Of a DNA stretch of 64,000 nt, positions 43,992 to 52,938 are shown piece after piece (the stretch's first letter is position 1; every line of letters begins with the position of its first letter). Source of the stretch: Methanocrinis alkalitolerans (GTDB lineage Archaea; Halobacteriota; Methanosarcinia; Methanotrichales; Methanotrichaceae). The stretch lies in contig NZ_JARFPL010000008.1 of assembly GCF_029167205.1 (NCBI RefSeq), positions 1 through 64,000 of the forward strand, in the 5' to 3' direction. The translations under genes were made by a program, and so were the position numbers. The notes beneath the pieces are model-generated. The model did no database searches. It was not told where the DNA came from and saw only the letters and a program-made list of their open reading frames with translations.

Positions 43992-45932
43992 ATGAGGTCG
44001 AGAGTCTTTCTACAGGTCTTCGGCACCCTGCTGAAGCTGCTGGGGGGGTTGATGCTCATCCCCGCCGTCGTATCTCTCGCTTACGGAGAGGGGGAGGGGG
44101 CGGTCGCCTTCGTCGTCGCCTCCATCTTCACCTTCCTCCTGGGGGCTGCCATGAACCTCTTCGGGTCCGAGGAGCAGCTCAACAACAAGGAGGGGTTAGG
44201 CCTCGTAGCCTTCGGATGGCTGGGGGCGGCTTTGGTGGGTGCCCTGCCCTACATACTCTTGGGGCTCAGCCCCATCGACGCCCTCTTCGAGTCGATGTCG
44301 GGGTTCACCACCACGGGGGCGACGATCCTCTCTGAGGCAGGTCCCGACGGCCTCTTCATCATCAACGCCACCGCCGCCGAAAGCAGCCTTGCGGCATCCC
44401 TCGCAGCGATCCTCTTCCAGGGCGGCGGCCTTTCCCAGGCCGCTGATCTGGCGGCATCGAACGTCTCGGCCTCCACCGAAGCCCTCATCAACGCCACCCT
44501 CGTCGGAGGATCGAACCTGGACGGTCCGACGTACCGCGGCCTCCTCTTCTGGAGGTCCTTCACCCAGTGGCTCGGCGGGATGGGGATCATCGTCCTCTTC
44601 ATAGCGATCCTGCCCAACCTGGGGGTGGCGGGCCGGCAGCTCTTCAAGGCCGAGGTTCCGGGACCTTCTGAGGATATGATCAGGCCCCGGATCAGGGAGA
44701 CTGCCAAGATCCTTTGGGGGGTCTACATGGTCCTCACCGCCGCCGAGTTCCTCCTCTTGATGCTGGCGGGGATGCCGGCGTACGACGCCATCTGTACCGC
44801 CTTCTCCACCCTCGCCACCGGCGGCTTCTCCCCCATGGCCGATAGCATAGCCCATTACAGCGGACCCGGATTCAACGGCCCCCTGATAGAGGTGATCGTC
44901 CTCATCTTCATGTTCATCGCCGGCGCGAGCTTCGCCCTCCACTATCGGACGATGTACGTCGATAAAAAGAGCCTGACAAGAGACCCCGAGTTCAAGTTCT
45001 ACACCCTCCTCGTCCTCGTCGCCATCGCCGTAGCCATCCTCTTCGGCGGGATCGACGCGTCATTCCCAGATGGAGGAGAAGAGGCAGAGGGGCTGGCTCT
45101 GGCGAGCCTCTACCTGCGGACCGCCGCCTTCCAGACCGTCTCCATCATCACCTCCACAGGTTTTGCCACTGCCGACTACGACAGCTGGACGGAGCCCGCA
45201 AAGCTCCTCTTATTGGTGCTGATGTTCACGGGAGCCTGCGCCGGATCGACCTCGGGGGGGATCAAGCTCGTCCGGATCCTCCTGACGATGAAGTACGGCA
45301 GGCGGGAGCTCTTCCAGGCGCTCCACCCCAAGGCGGTGATGGCCATAAAGCTGAAGGGGGTCACCGTCAAAGACGACATACTCCACTCGATATTGATATT
45401 CATCGCCATCTACATCCTGATCTTCGCCGCGGCGACGGTCCTCTTCGCCTCCATCTCCACCTTCGCGGCGGACGAGACCCCCTCGGAGGAGATGGTATGC
45501 TTCGTATCCGAGGGTGACAGCGGCCGAAAGGTCGTATGTTTCGGATGGGACGGCTGGAGCGAGACCGAGGAGATCGTCGGCCTCACCCCCAGGGACGGGA
45601 CCGGGATCGCCGTCTTCGTCACACCCCTGAACGCCAACAAGAGGATAGAGGTGGACAGAAGGCCCCTGAACATCACGGAGGCTTATTTCAGGACTGAAGA
45701 GGTGGCCGGCCTATCAGGCGGCGAGCGGGACTGGGAGATGATCAGCGCCGCCTCCGCCGTCGCCTCGGCCCTGGGGAACATCGGACCCGGCTTGAACCGA
45801 TTCGGCCCGACGGACAACTACTCTGAAGTTCCGGGCCTCGGAAAGCTCCTCCTCGTCATATGCATGTGGATCGGGAGGCTGGAGATCCTGACGGTCCTCG
45901 TCCTCTTGATCCCCGACTTCTGGAAGGATTGA
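43992..45932 (+). CDS. trkH: TrkH-type potassium transporter with extra extracytoplasmic insertions
   Basis: 646 aa, longer than the common 480-500 aa. Selectivity-filter-like loops are seen in SMSGFTTTGATIL, AFSTLATGGFSP, ITSTGFATADYD and the last LGNIGPGLNRFGP. Two regions have no counterpart in the ordinary protein: about 117-185, between the first filter loop and SFTQWLGGMG, and about 492-582, a Cys-containing, strand-rich block (VCFVSEGDSGRKVVCFGWDG) before the last filter. A soluble RCK partner is not adjacent; the PhoU/TrkA_C protein at 7624 is a candidate. Confidence 0.88.
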   Translation: MRSRVFLQVFGTLLKLLGGLMLIPAVVSLAYGEGEGAVAFVVASIFTFLLGAAMNLFGSEEQLNNKEGLGLVAFGWLGAALVGALPYILLGLSPIDALFESMSGFTTTGATILSEAGPDGLFIINATAAESSLAASLAAILFQGGGLSQAADLAASNVSASTEALINATLVGGSNLDGPTYRGLLFWRSFTQWLGGMGIIVLFIAILPNLGVAGRQLFKAEVPGPSEDMIRPRIRETAKILWGVYMVLTAAEFLLLMLAGMPAYDAICTAFSTLATGGFSPMADSIAHYSGPGFNGPLIEVIVLIFMFIAGASFALHYRTMYVDKKSLTRDPEFKFYTLLVLVAIAVAILFGGIDASFPDGGEEAEGLALASLYLRTAAFQTVSIITSTGFATADYDSWTEPAKLLLLVLMFTGACAGSTSGGIKLVRILLTMKYGRRELFQALHPKAVMAIKLKGVTVKDDILHSILIFIAIYILIFAAATVLFASISTFAADETPSEEMVCFVSEGDSGRKVVCFGWDGWSETEEIVGLTPRDGTGIAVFVTPLNANKRIEVDRRPLNITEAYFRTEEVAGLSGGERDWEMISAASAVASALGNIGPGLNRFGPTDNYSEVPGLGKLLLVICMWIGRLEILTVLVLLIPDFWKD

Positions 45933-46009
45933 GATGGCATCGGAGGGAAGGCTTTGAACGAAGAAGGGAGATCCTCTGCCAATAGAGGGGTTTGAAGTTG
46001 AGATGTAAT

Positions 46010-46834
46010 ATGAGACTGGTCACCCTCACCGACAACTCGGTGGGGCTTCAAAGCGGCATCCTGGCGGAGCACGGCTTCTCAGCTTACGTGGAGGTTGGGG
46101 ACTATAAGCTGATATTCGATGCTGGCGAGACGGCCACCTCCGTCTCCAACGCTCGGGTCCTGGGGATCGACCTCGGAGCCGTCCCCATCGCCCTCAGCCA
46201 CGGCCACTACGACCATACCGGAGGCCTTTTGAGCCTTCTTGCGGAGACGGGGCCCGTCCCCGTATACGCCCATCCCGACATATTCGCCTCCAGGTACTCC
46301 CAGCGGCGAGGAGTCCTGAGGCGGATCGGGATCCCCTTCAAAAGAGAGGATCTGGAGGGGATGGGCGCCTCCTTCGACCTATCGAGGACGGCCCGAGAGG
46401 TCCATCCCGGGGTATGGCTGACGGGGGAGGTCCCAAAGACGACGAAGTTCGAGGCGGCGAGCAGAGATCTGGTCGTAGTCTCTGACGAGGGCGAGATATC
46501 AGTCGACCCCATCGCCGACGACCAGGCGCTGATCCTGGTCCTGAAGAGGGGGCTCTTCGTCCTCCTGGGGTGCGCCCACTCCGGGATGATAAACACCCTC
46601 CTCCATGCGAAGATGGTGACGGGGGTCGAGAAGGTTGTTGGAGTCGCCGGAGGGACCCATCTGGGTTTCGGAGGCGAAGAGAGGCTGAAAGAGACGATCT
46701 CGGCCCTCCGGTCCTTCGACCTCGAGATCCTCGCCCCGTCTCACTGCACCGGCTTTGCCGCCGCCTCGGCCCTTGCGGCGGAGTTTCCGGACCGGTTCGT
46801 CGAAAACTGCGTTGGGACGGAGATCGTCCTCTGA
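46010..46834 (+). CDS. MBL-fold enzyme, dihydropterin-ribofuranosylaminobenzene phosphate synthase-like
   Basis: 274 aa from the ATG at 46010 (a TTG at 45992 is in frame but its GAGGGG is too close). The zinc motif SHGHYDHTGG near residue 58, a later GCAHSGMINTL and CTGFAA near the end, and the conserved MRLVTLTDN start match the COG1237 branch. Members have been assigned to a step of methanopterin synthesis; the same branch includes other hydrolases, so the reaction is not certain. Confidence 0.8.
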   Translation: MRLVTLTDNSVGLQSGILAEHGFSAYVEVGDYKLIFDAGETATSVSNARVLGIDLGAVPIALSHGHYDHTGGLLSLLAETGPVPVYAHPDIFASRYSQRRGVLRRIGIPFKREDLEGMGASFDLSRTAREVHPGVWLTGEVPKTTKFEAASRDLVVVSDEGEISVDPIADDQALILVLKRGLFVLLGCAHSGMINTLLHAKMVTGVEKVVGVAGGTHLGFGGEERLKETISALRSFDLEILAPSHCTGFAAASALAAEFPDRFVENCVGTEIVL

Positions 46835-46923
46835 AGACCTCCCCTCAAACCCGGCGAATCCCTCTGGCTCGCCGAAGGGTGGGAAGGTTCCATCGGCGCC
46901 GGGGATCGACCGGCATCGTAAGA

Positions 46924-48426
46924 TCAGGCTGCTGGATCGTATCGGGGGCAGACTCCCCTCGCCACCACCAGGGAGACGCCGGCCTTCGCCAGCTCCTGGG
47001 CCAGGACCTCGCCGATCTCATCCCGCCTCGCGGGAAGATCGATGGTCCGCAGGTCAGGGACTATCCGCTCCAGGATCGGGGTGATATCGGGGACGGTTTG
47101 GCCTCCCGTCATCGCTGCGACGCCGTTTTTCAGAAGGACGACCAATACCTCCCTCTTATTGATCACGGCGTCGATGAGCCCCAAAAGGCCGGAGTGGGCG
47201 AGGGCGTAGTCTCCGATGATGGCGACCCCTTTCTCGCCGAAGCCGGAGGCTACGGCCACCGAGGATCCCAGGCCGTAGACTACGTCCACAGCGGCAGGAG
47301 GGGCTCTGACCGCCCGGATGCTGCACCCGGCGTCCCCCGCCACCGGGACCGAAAGGTCAGCAACCGCTTCGTAGAGGGGCAGGTAGGGGCAGTCGTCGCA
47401 GACCGTCTTGGAGGCGAGCCCCTCATCGAACCTCTGGGGCGGGGCGGCGGGGCCGGGCTTCTTTCCCGAGGCTATCAGCTCCGCCGCCCTCTCGACATCC
47501 CCCTCCTCCATCTTCCCCCAGGGGAGGTGGCCGGTCAGCTTCCCGAAGACCCCTTCGCGCGCCAAAAGGCGGGCCTCGATGAAGGGGGCGGGCTCCTCCG
47601 CCACCAGGATTTTGTCGTGCTCTGAGACGAACTCCCGGATCATCTCTGCGGGGAGGGGGTGGGAGAAGCCGACGACCAGGAGGGGTAGGTCCATCTTCGA
47701 TGCGAAGGAGGCGGCCCTCCCCGAGGCTATGATCCCGAGGTCCCCTCCGCCTTCTCTCAGGAGGTTGAGGTCTGATCTCTCGGAGGCGGACCTCATCTGA
47801 GGGAGGGCTTCGATCCGGTACCTCTGGTGGCGCCCCTTCGCCGTCAGATCCCAGATCGACCGGTCGAAGGTCGCAAACCTTCCAAACTTCCTCTCATCAT
47901 GATGGGCCGAACTCTCAGCCGGGGCGAGCTCAGGTCCACCATCCCCTCCTCCGAACTCGAAGGTCGTCCTCACCATCGCCGGGGCCCTTATCTTCTCGGA
48001 TAGGGCGTAGGCCTCTTCGAGGGCGGGACGAAGAAGGCCGGGGCCGGACGGTTCCAGAACCGGGATCTCGCAGAGGGGGCCGTAGTTTCTGGTATCCATC
48101 TCAGCCTGAGACCCCCTGGGCCCCACGTCCTCCCCCGCCAGGACGACGAGCCCCGACCCTATAGAATGGGAAGGGGCGATGGAGAGGGGGTCGGAGAGGA
48201 GGTTTACCCCCAGGTGCTTCACCAGGACCATCGATCTCCTCCCTGCGGCCGAGGCTCCCAGGGCCACCTCCATCGCCACCTTCTCGTTCGTCGCCATCTG
48301 GGCCTCTTCTCCCAGGGCCGGGACGGCGTCGGTGATGGGGTAGCCGGGAACGTAGATCCGGAGGGATACCTCGAGGTCTGCGAGCGCCCCTCTCAATTCG
48401 TCCGCGGCCGTCCACCCCTTCTTCAC
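46924..48426 (-). CDS. Indolepyruvate oxidoreductase alpha-like TPP enzyme lacking ferredoxin domain
   Basis: 500 aa from a GTG start. N-terminal pyruvate-binding region VPGYPITDAVPAL, KVAMEVALGASAAGRRSMVLVKHLGVNLLSDPL, then the C-terminal thiamin-pyrophosphate domain with VVYGLGSSVAVASGFGEKG and IIGDYALAHSGLLGLIDAVINK. Classical IorA ends in a double [4Fe-4S] ferredoxin domain; here the chain ends after CPRYDPAA without one, and no iorB lies next to it. A pair CDDCPYLP is the only cysteine motif. It is downstream of the marker 11 gene by 12 bp, so it may serve a related methanogen-specific function. Confidence 0.75.
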   Translation of the reverse strand: MKKGWTAADELRGALADLEVSLRIYVPGYPITDAVPALGEEAQMATNEKVAMEVALGASAAGRRSMVLVKHLGVNLLSDPLSIAPSHSIGSGLVVLAGEDVGPRGSQAEMDTRNYGPLCEIPVLEPSGPGLLRPALEEAYALSEKIRAPAMVRTTFEFGGGDGGPELAPAESSAHHDERKFGRFATFDRSIWDLTAKGRHQRYRIEALPQMRSASERSDLNLLREGGGDLGIIASGRAASFASKMDLPLLVVGFSHPLPAEMIREFVSEHDKILVAEEPAPFIEARLLAREGVFGKLTGHLPWGKMEEGDVERAAELIASGKKPGPAAPPQRFDEGLASKTVCDDCPYLPLYEAVADLSVPVAGDAGCSIRAVRAPPAAVDVVYGLGSSVAVASGFGEKGVAIIGDYALAHSGLLGLIDAVINKREVLVVLLKNGVAAMTGGQTVPDITPILERIVPDLRTIDLPARRDEIGEVLAQELAKAGVSLVVARGVCPRYDPAA

Positions 48427-48438
48427 AATATCGCCTCT

Positions 48439-49332
48439 TCAGACCTCGGGGATCACCGACTCGATGGGCCTTCCGCAGAAGGGGATCGCCGCCAGGGCTC
48501 CTATAAGACCCTGGCCGGCGAGGACCGCCTTCGTCCCCGTCTTTTTAGCCGTCTCGACTGCCAGCTCGTAGGGTATCCGCTCGGTCCTGCAGAGGTGGGA
48601 GTACGCCATCAGGGGCGAGGGGTCGAAGCCCCGGTATACGACCATCCCGGTGTTCTCGGAGACGGTGTACCGCTCCAGAAGCGATTTGAAGTCCGAGATC
48701 ATCGTATCGGCCTTCCCCGGGAGGGCGGCGAACTCCACCGCCGTCGATACGCAGTTCTGGGTCTTGGTGGGGACGGGAAATAGCTGGACGAGGGCGTGGG
48801 AGACGTACCTCGCCTCAGGCCTGTCGACTCTCTGGGCGATGTTGTGGACCAGCGACCAAGTCGCCCCTTCGGTCTTGGAGTCGGTGTCGTCGACACCTAC
48901 GACGATCCTCTCCCTCCGCGGGAGGACGATCGTCCCCCTCCCCACCTTCCCGCCCCCCGACTCGGAGACGGAGGACCGGAGGACGTCGTCGGCCCTGGAC
49001 CTCGATACCGTCGCACCGACGCCTCCGCCCCCGAGGCCGGCGTAGGTTATCTCCACCTCGTCGTCCCCGACCAAAACGGACTCGATCCCCGCGGACCTCT
49101 TGGAGGAGGCGAGGCCGATGTCGGCCTTGCCGGCCCTCACCAGATACCGGAACCACTCTCCTATGGATCGGGATCTTTCGACGAGGGGGCCCTGGGAGTA
49201 GTGGTGGAGAGACCAGGCCCCGCCGCCGTAGCAGGATGACCGCTCCAGGACCTCCACCAGGTCGCCCTCGGGCTTCACCACGGCGTGGATCTGTTTGTAC
49301 ACGACAGCATATGGATCGTCAAGAGTCAACAA
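48439..49332 (-). CDS. Methanogenesis marker protein 11
   Basis: 297 aa. The central VVGVDDTDSKTEGATWSLVHNIAQ and flanking YVSHALVQLFPVPTKTQNCVSTAVEF identify methanogenesis marker protein 11, found in nearly all methanogens and of unknown biochemical role. The C-terminal GLIGALAAIPF is likewise conserved. The DDTDS segment resembles the nucleotide or tRNA-related TiaS-like domain, so an RNA or cofactor modification role is conceivable; that is inference. It lies immediately upstream of the IorA-like gene. Confidence 0.88.
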   Translation of the reverse strand: MLTLDDPYAVVYKQIHAVVKPEGDLVEVLERSSCYGGGAWSLHHYSQGPLVERSRSIGEWFRYLVRAGKADIGLASSKRSAGIESVLVGDDEVEITYAGLGGGGVGATVSRSRADDVLRSSVSESGGGKVGRGTIVLPRRERIVVGVDDTDSKTEGATWSLVHNIAQRVDRPEARYVSHALVQLFPVPTKTQNCVSTAVEFAALPGKADTMISDFKSLLERYTVSENTGMVVYRGFDPSPLMAYSHLCRTERIPYELAVETAKKTGTKAVLAGQGLIGALAAIPFCGRPIESVIPEV

Positions 49333-49391
49333 AGATCAGCACCTCGAAATGAAGGATCTCATTATCCCCTCTTCTGGTTATGGGCTATATT

Positions 49392-50720
49392 CTATAAGAT
49401 ATCGGATGATGGGACCACGGACCTGTCCGCCTCTGCGCCCTCCGCAGGCTTCATGTACTCCCGGAGGACGACGGTGGCGTAAGAGCCCGCCGGAAGGTCG
49501 AACTTCAGGAGGATGGACCCTCCATCCTCGATCTCCGCAACGGGCTCGACCCGGAGGAGGGCGGGCCTTCTGTTGCCCGGGGAGCCGAGGTCGGGGTTCG
49601 CTCCGACCCGGAAGTCGGAGAGGTCGACCCCTTCCTCCTCCAGGACCGACCTCTCGATATCGCCGGGGAGGCCCCCGGCCAGGGCGGATTTGTGGCCCAA
49701 GAGGGGGAGGGTGACAAAAGCCCTCCCCCTCTCGGCGAGGCGGTTGACCGCCGCGATGTTCGATTTGTCGACCTTCTGGAGCCGGTCGACGTCGGGGAGC
49801 CCCCCCTTCGAGAAGCAGACGACGTCCCCCTCCACCGCCCGCCCCAGGGGGAGGCCGGCCCTCATCCTCCGGGAGAGGATCCTGTTGTAGAGGAGGGACT
49901 GGTAGGCGTGGACGAAGAGCCTCTTGAGGTTCGTCGCCAGGACGTCGAAGGAGCGGGAATAGTCCTCCTCCTCCAGAAGGCGGGCCATCATCGCCCTCTC
50001 GTACCGGAGGCGGAGGGGGTACTCCTTCAGGGCTCGGCCGAAGTCCCGGTCGGCGAGGAGCCTTCCTCGGGCCTCTCTCGTCGTCTCCGGCTCTCTGGGG
50101 AAGGGGAGGGCTAGGTATGTCATCGCCGCCCTCTCCGGGTCGCCCCTCACCAGCGCCTCCCCGACGAGGTGGGTGACGGGCCTCACCTCCCCGAACCTCT
50201 GGACCCCGAAGTAGTTGGGCAGGCCCCCTCGCTCTTCGATCTCTCCCGTCACCGCTGCGACGCGGCGGGCGGCTTCTTCATGGTCGAGGTCGACCTCCCT
50301 TATCCGGACGGCGAACCGGTTTCCTCGAAGGTCCCCCAGGGAGACGCCCCGGTTGGACCTTCCTAGGACCCTTATCTTGACTCCTGGGAGGGCCGCCCGC
50401 TGGAGCTGCTTCTCATCGAGGGACATGATGCTCATCCTCTGCCTGGTGACGGCCTTCTTGTCCTTGGTCCCGGCCCAACCGAACCTCTTCTGGCTTATCT
50501 GGAGCTGCCGGGAGAGGTCTCTGACCAGATGGTGGGTCTCCCAGTCGACCTTCTCCACCTCGACGACGAGGTAGCGCCCCCCCTCATAGCTCTGATCCTC
50601 GTAGATCTCCTCGACGACGAAGTCCTCGATCTCGGCCCGGAGGCGACCTTTGCATCCCGGAGAGTCGGTGGCGTAAAGCTCCATCCCCAGGAGCCGGTCG
50701 GACGGTGGAGCCTCCATCAT
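49392..50720 (-). CDS. truD: tRNA pseudouridine synthase TruD
   Basis: 442 aa. Isomerises U13 in tRNA. The catalytic Asp lies in FGWAGTKDKKAVTRQ near residue 87; GGLPNYFGVQRFG and LFVHAYQSLLYNRILSRRM are conserved family blocks around the inserted TRUD domain. The length fits archaeal TruD. Next leftward gene in a mostly minus-strand stretch; pth2 lies 21 bp upstream on the same strand. Confidence 0.94.
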   Translation of the reverse strand: MMEAPPSDRLLGMELYATDSPGCKGRLRAEIEDFVVEEIYEDQSYEGGRYLVVEVEKVDWETHHLVRDLSRQLQISQKRFGWAGTKDKKAVTRQRMSIMSLDEKQLQRAALPGVKIRVLGRSNRGVSLGDLRGNRFAVRIREVDLDHEEAARRVAAVTGEIEERGGLPNYFGVQRFGEVRPVTHLVGEALVRGDPERAAMTYLALPFPREPETTREARGRLLADRDFGRALKEYPLRLRYERAMMARLLEEEDYSRSFDVLATNLKRLFVHAYQSLLYNRILSRRMRAGLPLGRAVEGDVVCFSKGGLPDVDRLQKVDKSNIAAVNRLAERGRAFVTLPLLGHKSALAGGLPGDIERSVLEEEGVDLSDFRVGANPDLGSPGNRRPALLRVEPVAEIEDGGSILLKFDLPAGSYATVVLREYMKPAEGAEADRSVVPSSDIL

Positions 50721-50741
50721 CTCATATCCCCTCCCCCACCA

Positions 50742-51086
50742 TCAGACGAGCTTCAGGCTTCCGGTGATCCTGTCGAGGAGGGCTGCGGGGGCGGGGCCTA
50801 GGCCCAGGGCGGTGACGGTCCCTGGGGGGATCTCGGTGAGACCCGCGTCGATCACTATCGCCGAGGCGACCCCCGCCCTCTCCGCCTCGTCCCTCAGCCT
50901 GAAGACGTCCTGGAGGGTGGGGGCCTTGAGGACGATCTTCCTCTGACCCTCCTCCTTCCAGTCCCTGACTGCCCGTTTCTCCGCCCGCTCCATGGCCAGG
51001 ATCGCGGCGTGGGCTACCTGGACTGCCATCTTTCCATATGAGAGCTTCAGATCTTCCCGAACGACGATGCATTGCTTGAACTCCAT
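50742..51086 (-). CDS. pth2: Peptidyl-tRNA hydrolase, archaeal type (Pth2)
   Basis: 114 aa starting MEFKQCIVVREDLKLSYGKM. Frees tRNA from drop-off peptidyl-tRNA. KMAVQVAHAAI, the catalytic KAPTLQDVFRL and IDAGLTEIPPGTVTALGLGP are Pth2 signatures. The frame is open to 51218, but that extension lacks homology and overlaps dnaG; the ATG at 51086 is the standard start, with a GGATAAAAGG box 20-30 bp upstream. Confidence 0.93.
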   Translation of the reverse strand: MEFKQCIVVREDLKLSYGKMAVQVAHAAILAMERAEKRAVRDWKEEGQRKIVLKAPTLQDVFRLRDEAERAGVASAIVIDAGLTEIPPGTVTALGLGPAPAALLDRITGSLKLV

Positions 51087-51187
51087 GATGGCGGGGGTTA
51101 TAGGGCCATAGGATAAAAGGGTAGACGTACCCTCCAGGGGGAAGGCCCGGGAGGGGGAGGAGAGAAGGGGATGGACGGAGGGCTCTA

Positions 51188-52501
51188 TCAGGCCTCTCCC
51201 GTCATCACCTTGACGCATAGGGGGCTTTTGACGATGTTTCCGAGCTTCGCCCCGATGAGGTAATCCAGGTTCTTGTCCGCGGCGATGTCCAGGATCCTCT
51301 GGGTGACGACCCCGTCGAAGATGACCCCTGCCACGTCACCGTTGGACTCTTTCAGCTCTTTTGCGAGATCTCTAACCGCCACCTCCCGGACGACGTTCTG
51401 GTTGCGGTCGAAGAGGCGGGCGGTGAGGGTGCCGTTGAGGGCTTCGAGATGGGGCTGGAACCACTGGCCGCCATCCTCCACCGCCTCAGGACCCTCTTCG
51501 ACGATCTCGGGTTCGGGCTCGAACTCCACCCCCTGCGAAGGTTCGTGGACATGGATGACGGGGGCTGCCTCCGCGGATCTATCCGCGCCCCTGCTGATCC
51601 GGACAGGCCTCTCCCTGATGAGGCTCTTCCTCCTGGTGGTCGACTCCCGCCGCTGCTTCTTCGATAGGGGCTTGATGTTATAATAGTCCAGGACCTGCTC
51701 GACGGGGATCTTCTGGCGGAGGGCCCGGACGATCTCCTTCTGAGACATGTCCTCGACGCACTTCCCCTCGGGGGCTCTGGCGACGTAGTCGATATCGGCC
51801 ACCTGGAGGAGCTCTTTGACGATCAGCTCACCGCCCCGGTCTCCATCGGTGAAGGCGGTCACCACCTTCTTGCTGCAGAGCTCAGCGATGGTGGGGGGTA
51901 CGTTCGTCCCGCCGACGGCTACGGCGTTCTTGATCCCGTACCGGAGGAGGTTCAGGACGTCTGCCCTCCCCTCCACCACCAGGATGGCATCGGAGTCGAG
52001 GACGTTGGGGCCTGCAGGAAGCCGGTCCGGCCCGATGTGGGTGATCTCCTCCACCCGGACGGACTGCTTGATCTGTTCGGTGATCCCCTGGGTGTCCAGG
52101 AGGTTCTCGTCGAACATCTCCATGATGATCTGCTTTGCCCTCTCCACAACGTACCTCCTCTTGGAGGCCCTGACGTCCTCGATGTTGGAGACTTTTATCC
52201 TGGCTATGCAGGGGCCGACCCTGTCGATCGTCTCGAGGGCGGAGGCGAGGATGGCCGTCTCCACCTTGTCGAAGGACGAGGGTATCGAGATCGTCCCGCC
52301 GGATTTGCCCCCGCTGGACGTGATCTGGACGTCGATCCTGCCGATCCTGCCGGTCTTCTGGAGATCTCTGAGGTCGAGGTCGCTTCCCAGAAGCCCTTCT
52401 GTCTGGCCGAATATGGCGCCGACGACGTCGGGCCTCTCCACGATCCCGTCTGCCGTGATCTCAGCGTGAATTACGTATTTAGTGGTATCAACATTCTGCA
52501 T
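51188..52501 (-). CDS. dnaG: Archaeal DnaG-type protein
   Basis: 437 aa. Archaeal DnaG with the Toprim motifs LVVEGRADVLNLL (Glu) and TAFTDGDRGGE (Asp-Asp). The N-terminal region TTKYVIHAEITADGIVERPDVVGAIFGQT is typical of the archaeal form, which also works with the exosome. The second ATG of the ATGATG pair (52501) is preceded by GAGGTG with better spacing; the upstream frame to 52564 is rejected. Length is usual for the family. Confidence 0.93.
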   Translation of the reverse strand: MQNVDTTKYVIHAEITADGIVERPDVVGAIFGQTEGLLGSDLDLRDLQKTGRIGRIDVQITSSGGKSGGTISIPSSFDKVETAILASALETIDRVGPCIARIKVSNIEDVRASKRRYVVERAKQIIMEMFDENLLDTQGITEQIKQSVRVEEITHIGPDRLPAGPNVLDSDAILVVEGRADVLNLLRYGIKNAVAVGGTNVPPTIAELCSKKVVTAFTDGDRGGELIVKELLQVADIDYVARAPEGKCVEDMSQKEIVRALRQKIPVEQVLDYYNIKPLSKKQRRESTTRRKSLIRERPVRISRGADRSAEAAPVIHVHEPSQGVEFEPEPEIVEEGPEAVEDGGQWFQPHLEALNGTLTARLFDRNQNVVREVAVRDLAKELKESNGDVAGVIFDGVVTQRILDIAADKNLDYLIGAKLGNIVKSPLCVKVMTGEA

Positions 52502-52938
52502 CATATACACCTCAAATTTTAAAATAGATAAATAAATACACCTGCGGCTCCTACAACTCGCCAATGCTGCGCTGCCATAGATTCGGACTCGGAGCCGAAA
52601 AACCCCAGCATATCATATCGTTGAGGATTGATGGTGAACGTGTATCTATCTAGCTATTTCAATCGGTGGGCATCAACTTCGTGATTTTGAAGATCATGAT
52701 GATGGAACTTCTGCTTATCGGATCGTCATTCATCTCCAAGCGGGGTGGATGTATCCGGACATATCTGAGGGGAGGCGTCACCTCATGAGATCCATATTCG
52801 TATTTATATACATCACCCAGAGCATGAAGATCTTCTCGATGATCGTCCGTCTCGCAAAATCCGACTTTGCGAGCATCGCCTTTGCCTAGAAATAGACCAA
52901 GGCTAGTTTAATAACTTTGTGGTGGAGGTTAAGATGGC
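52502..52938. other. 437-bp spacer between dnaG and nmd3
   Basis: It contains the dnaG promoter region (AAATTTTAAAATAG near 52515-52530, AT-rich) and then mixed sequence with no supported gene. A TATATACATC element near 52805 could promote transcription. No tRNA or repeat structure is recognised. Confidence 0.4.

Noticed and set aside
52565..52938. tRNA or other RNA gene in the dnaG-nmd3 spacer
   Set aside because: No T-loop GTTCRANNC-type consensus or cloverleaf arms could be found by eye.
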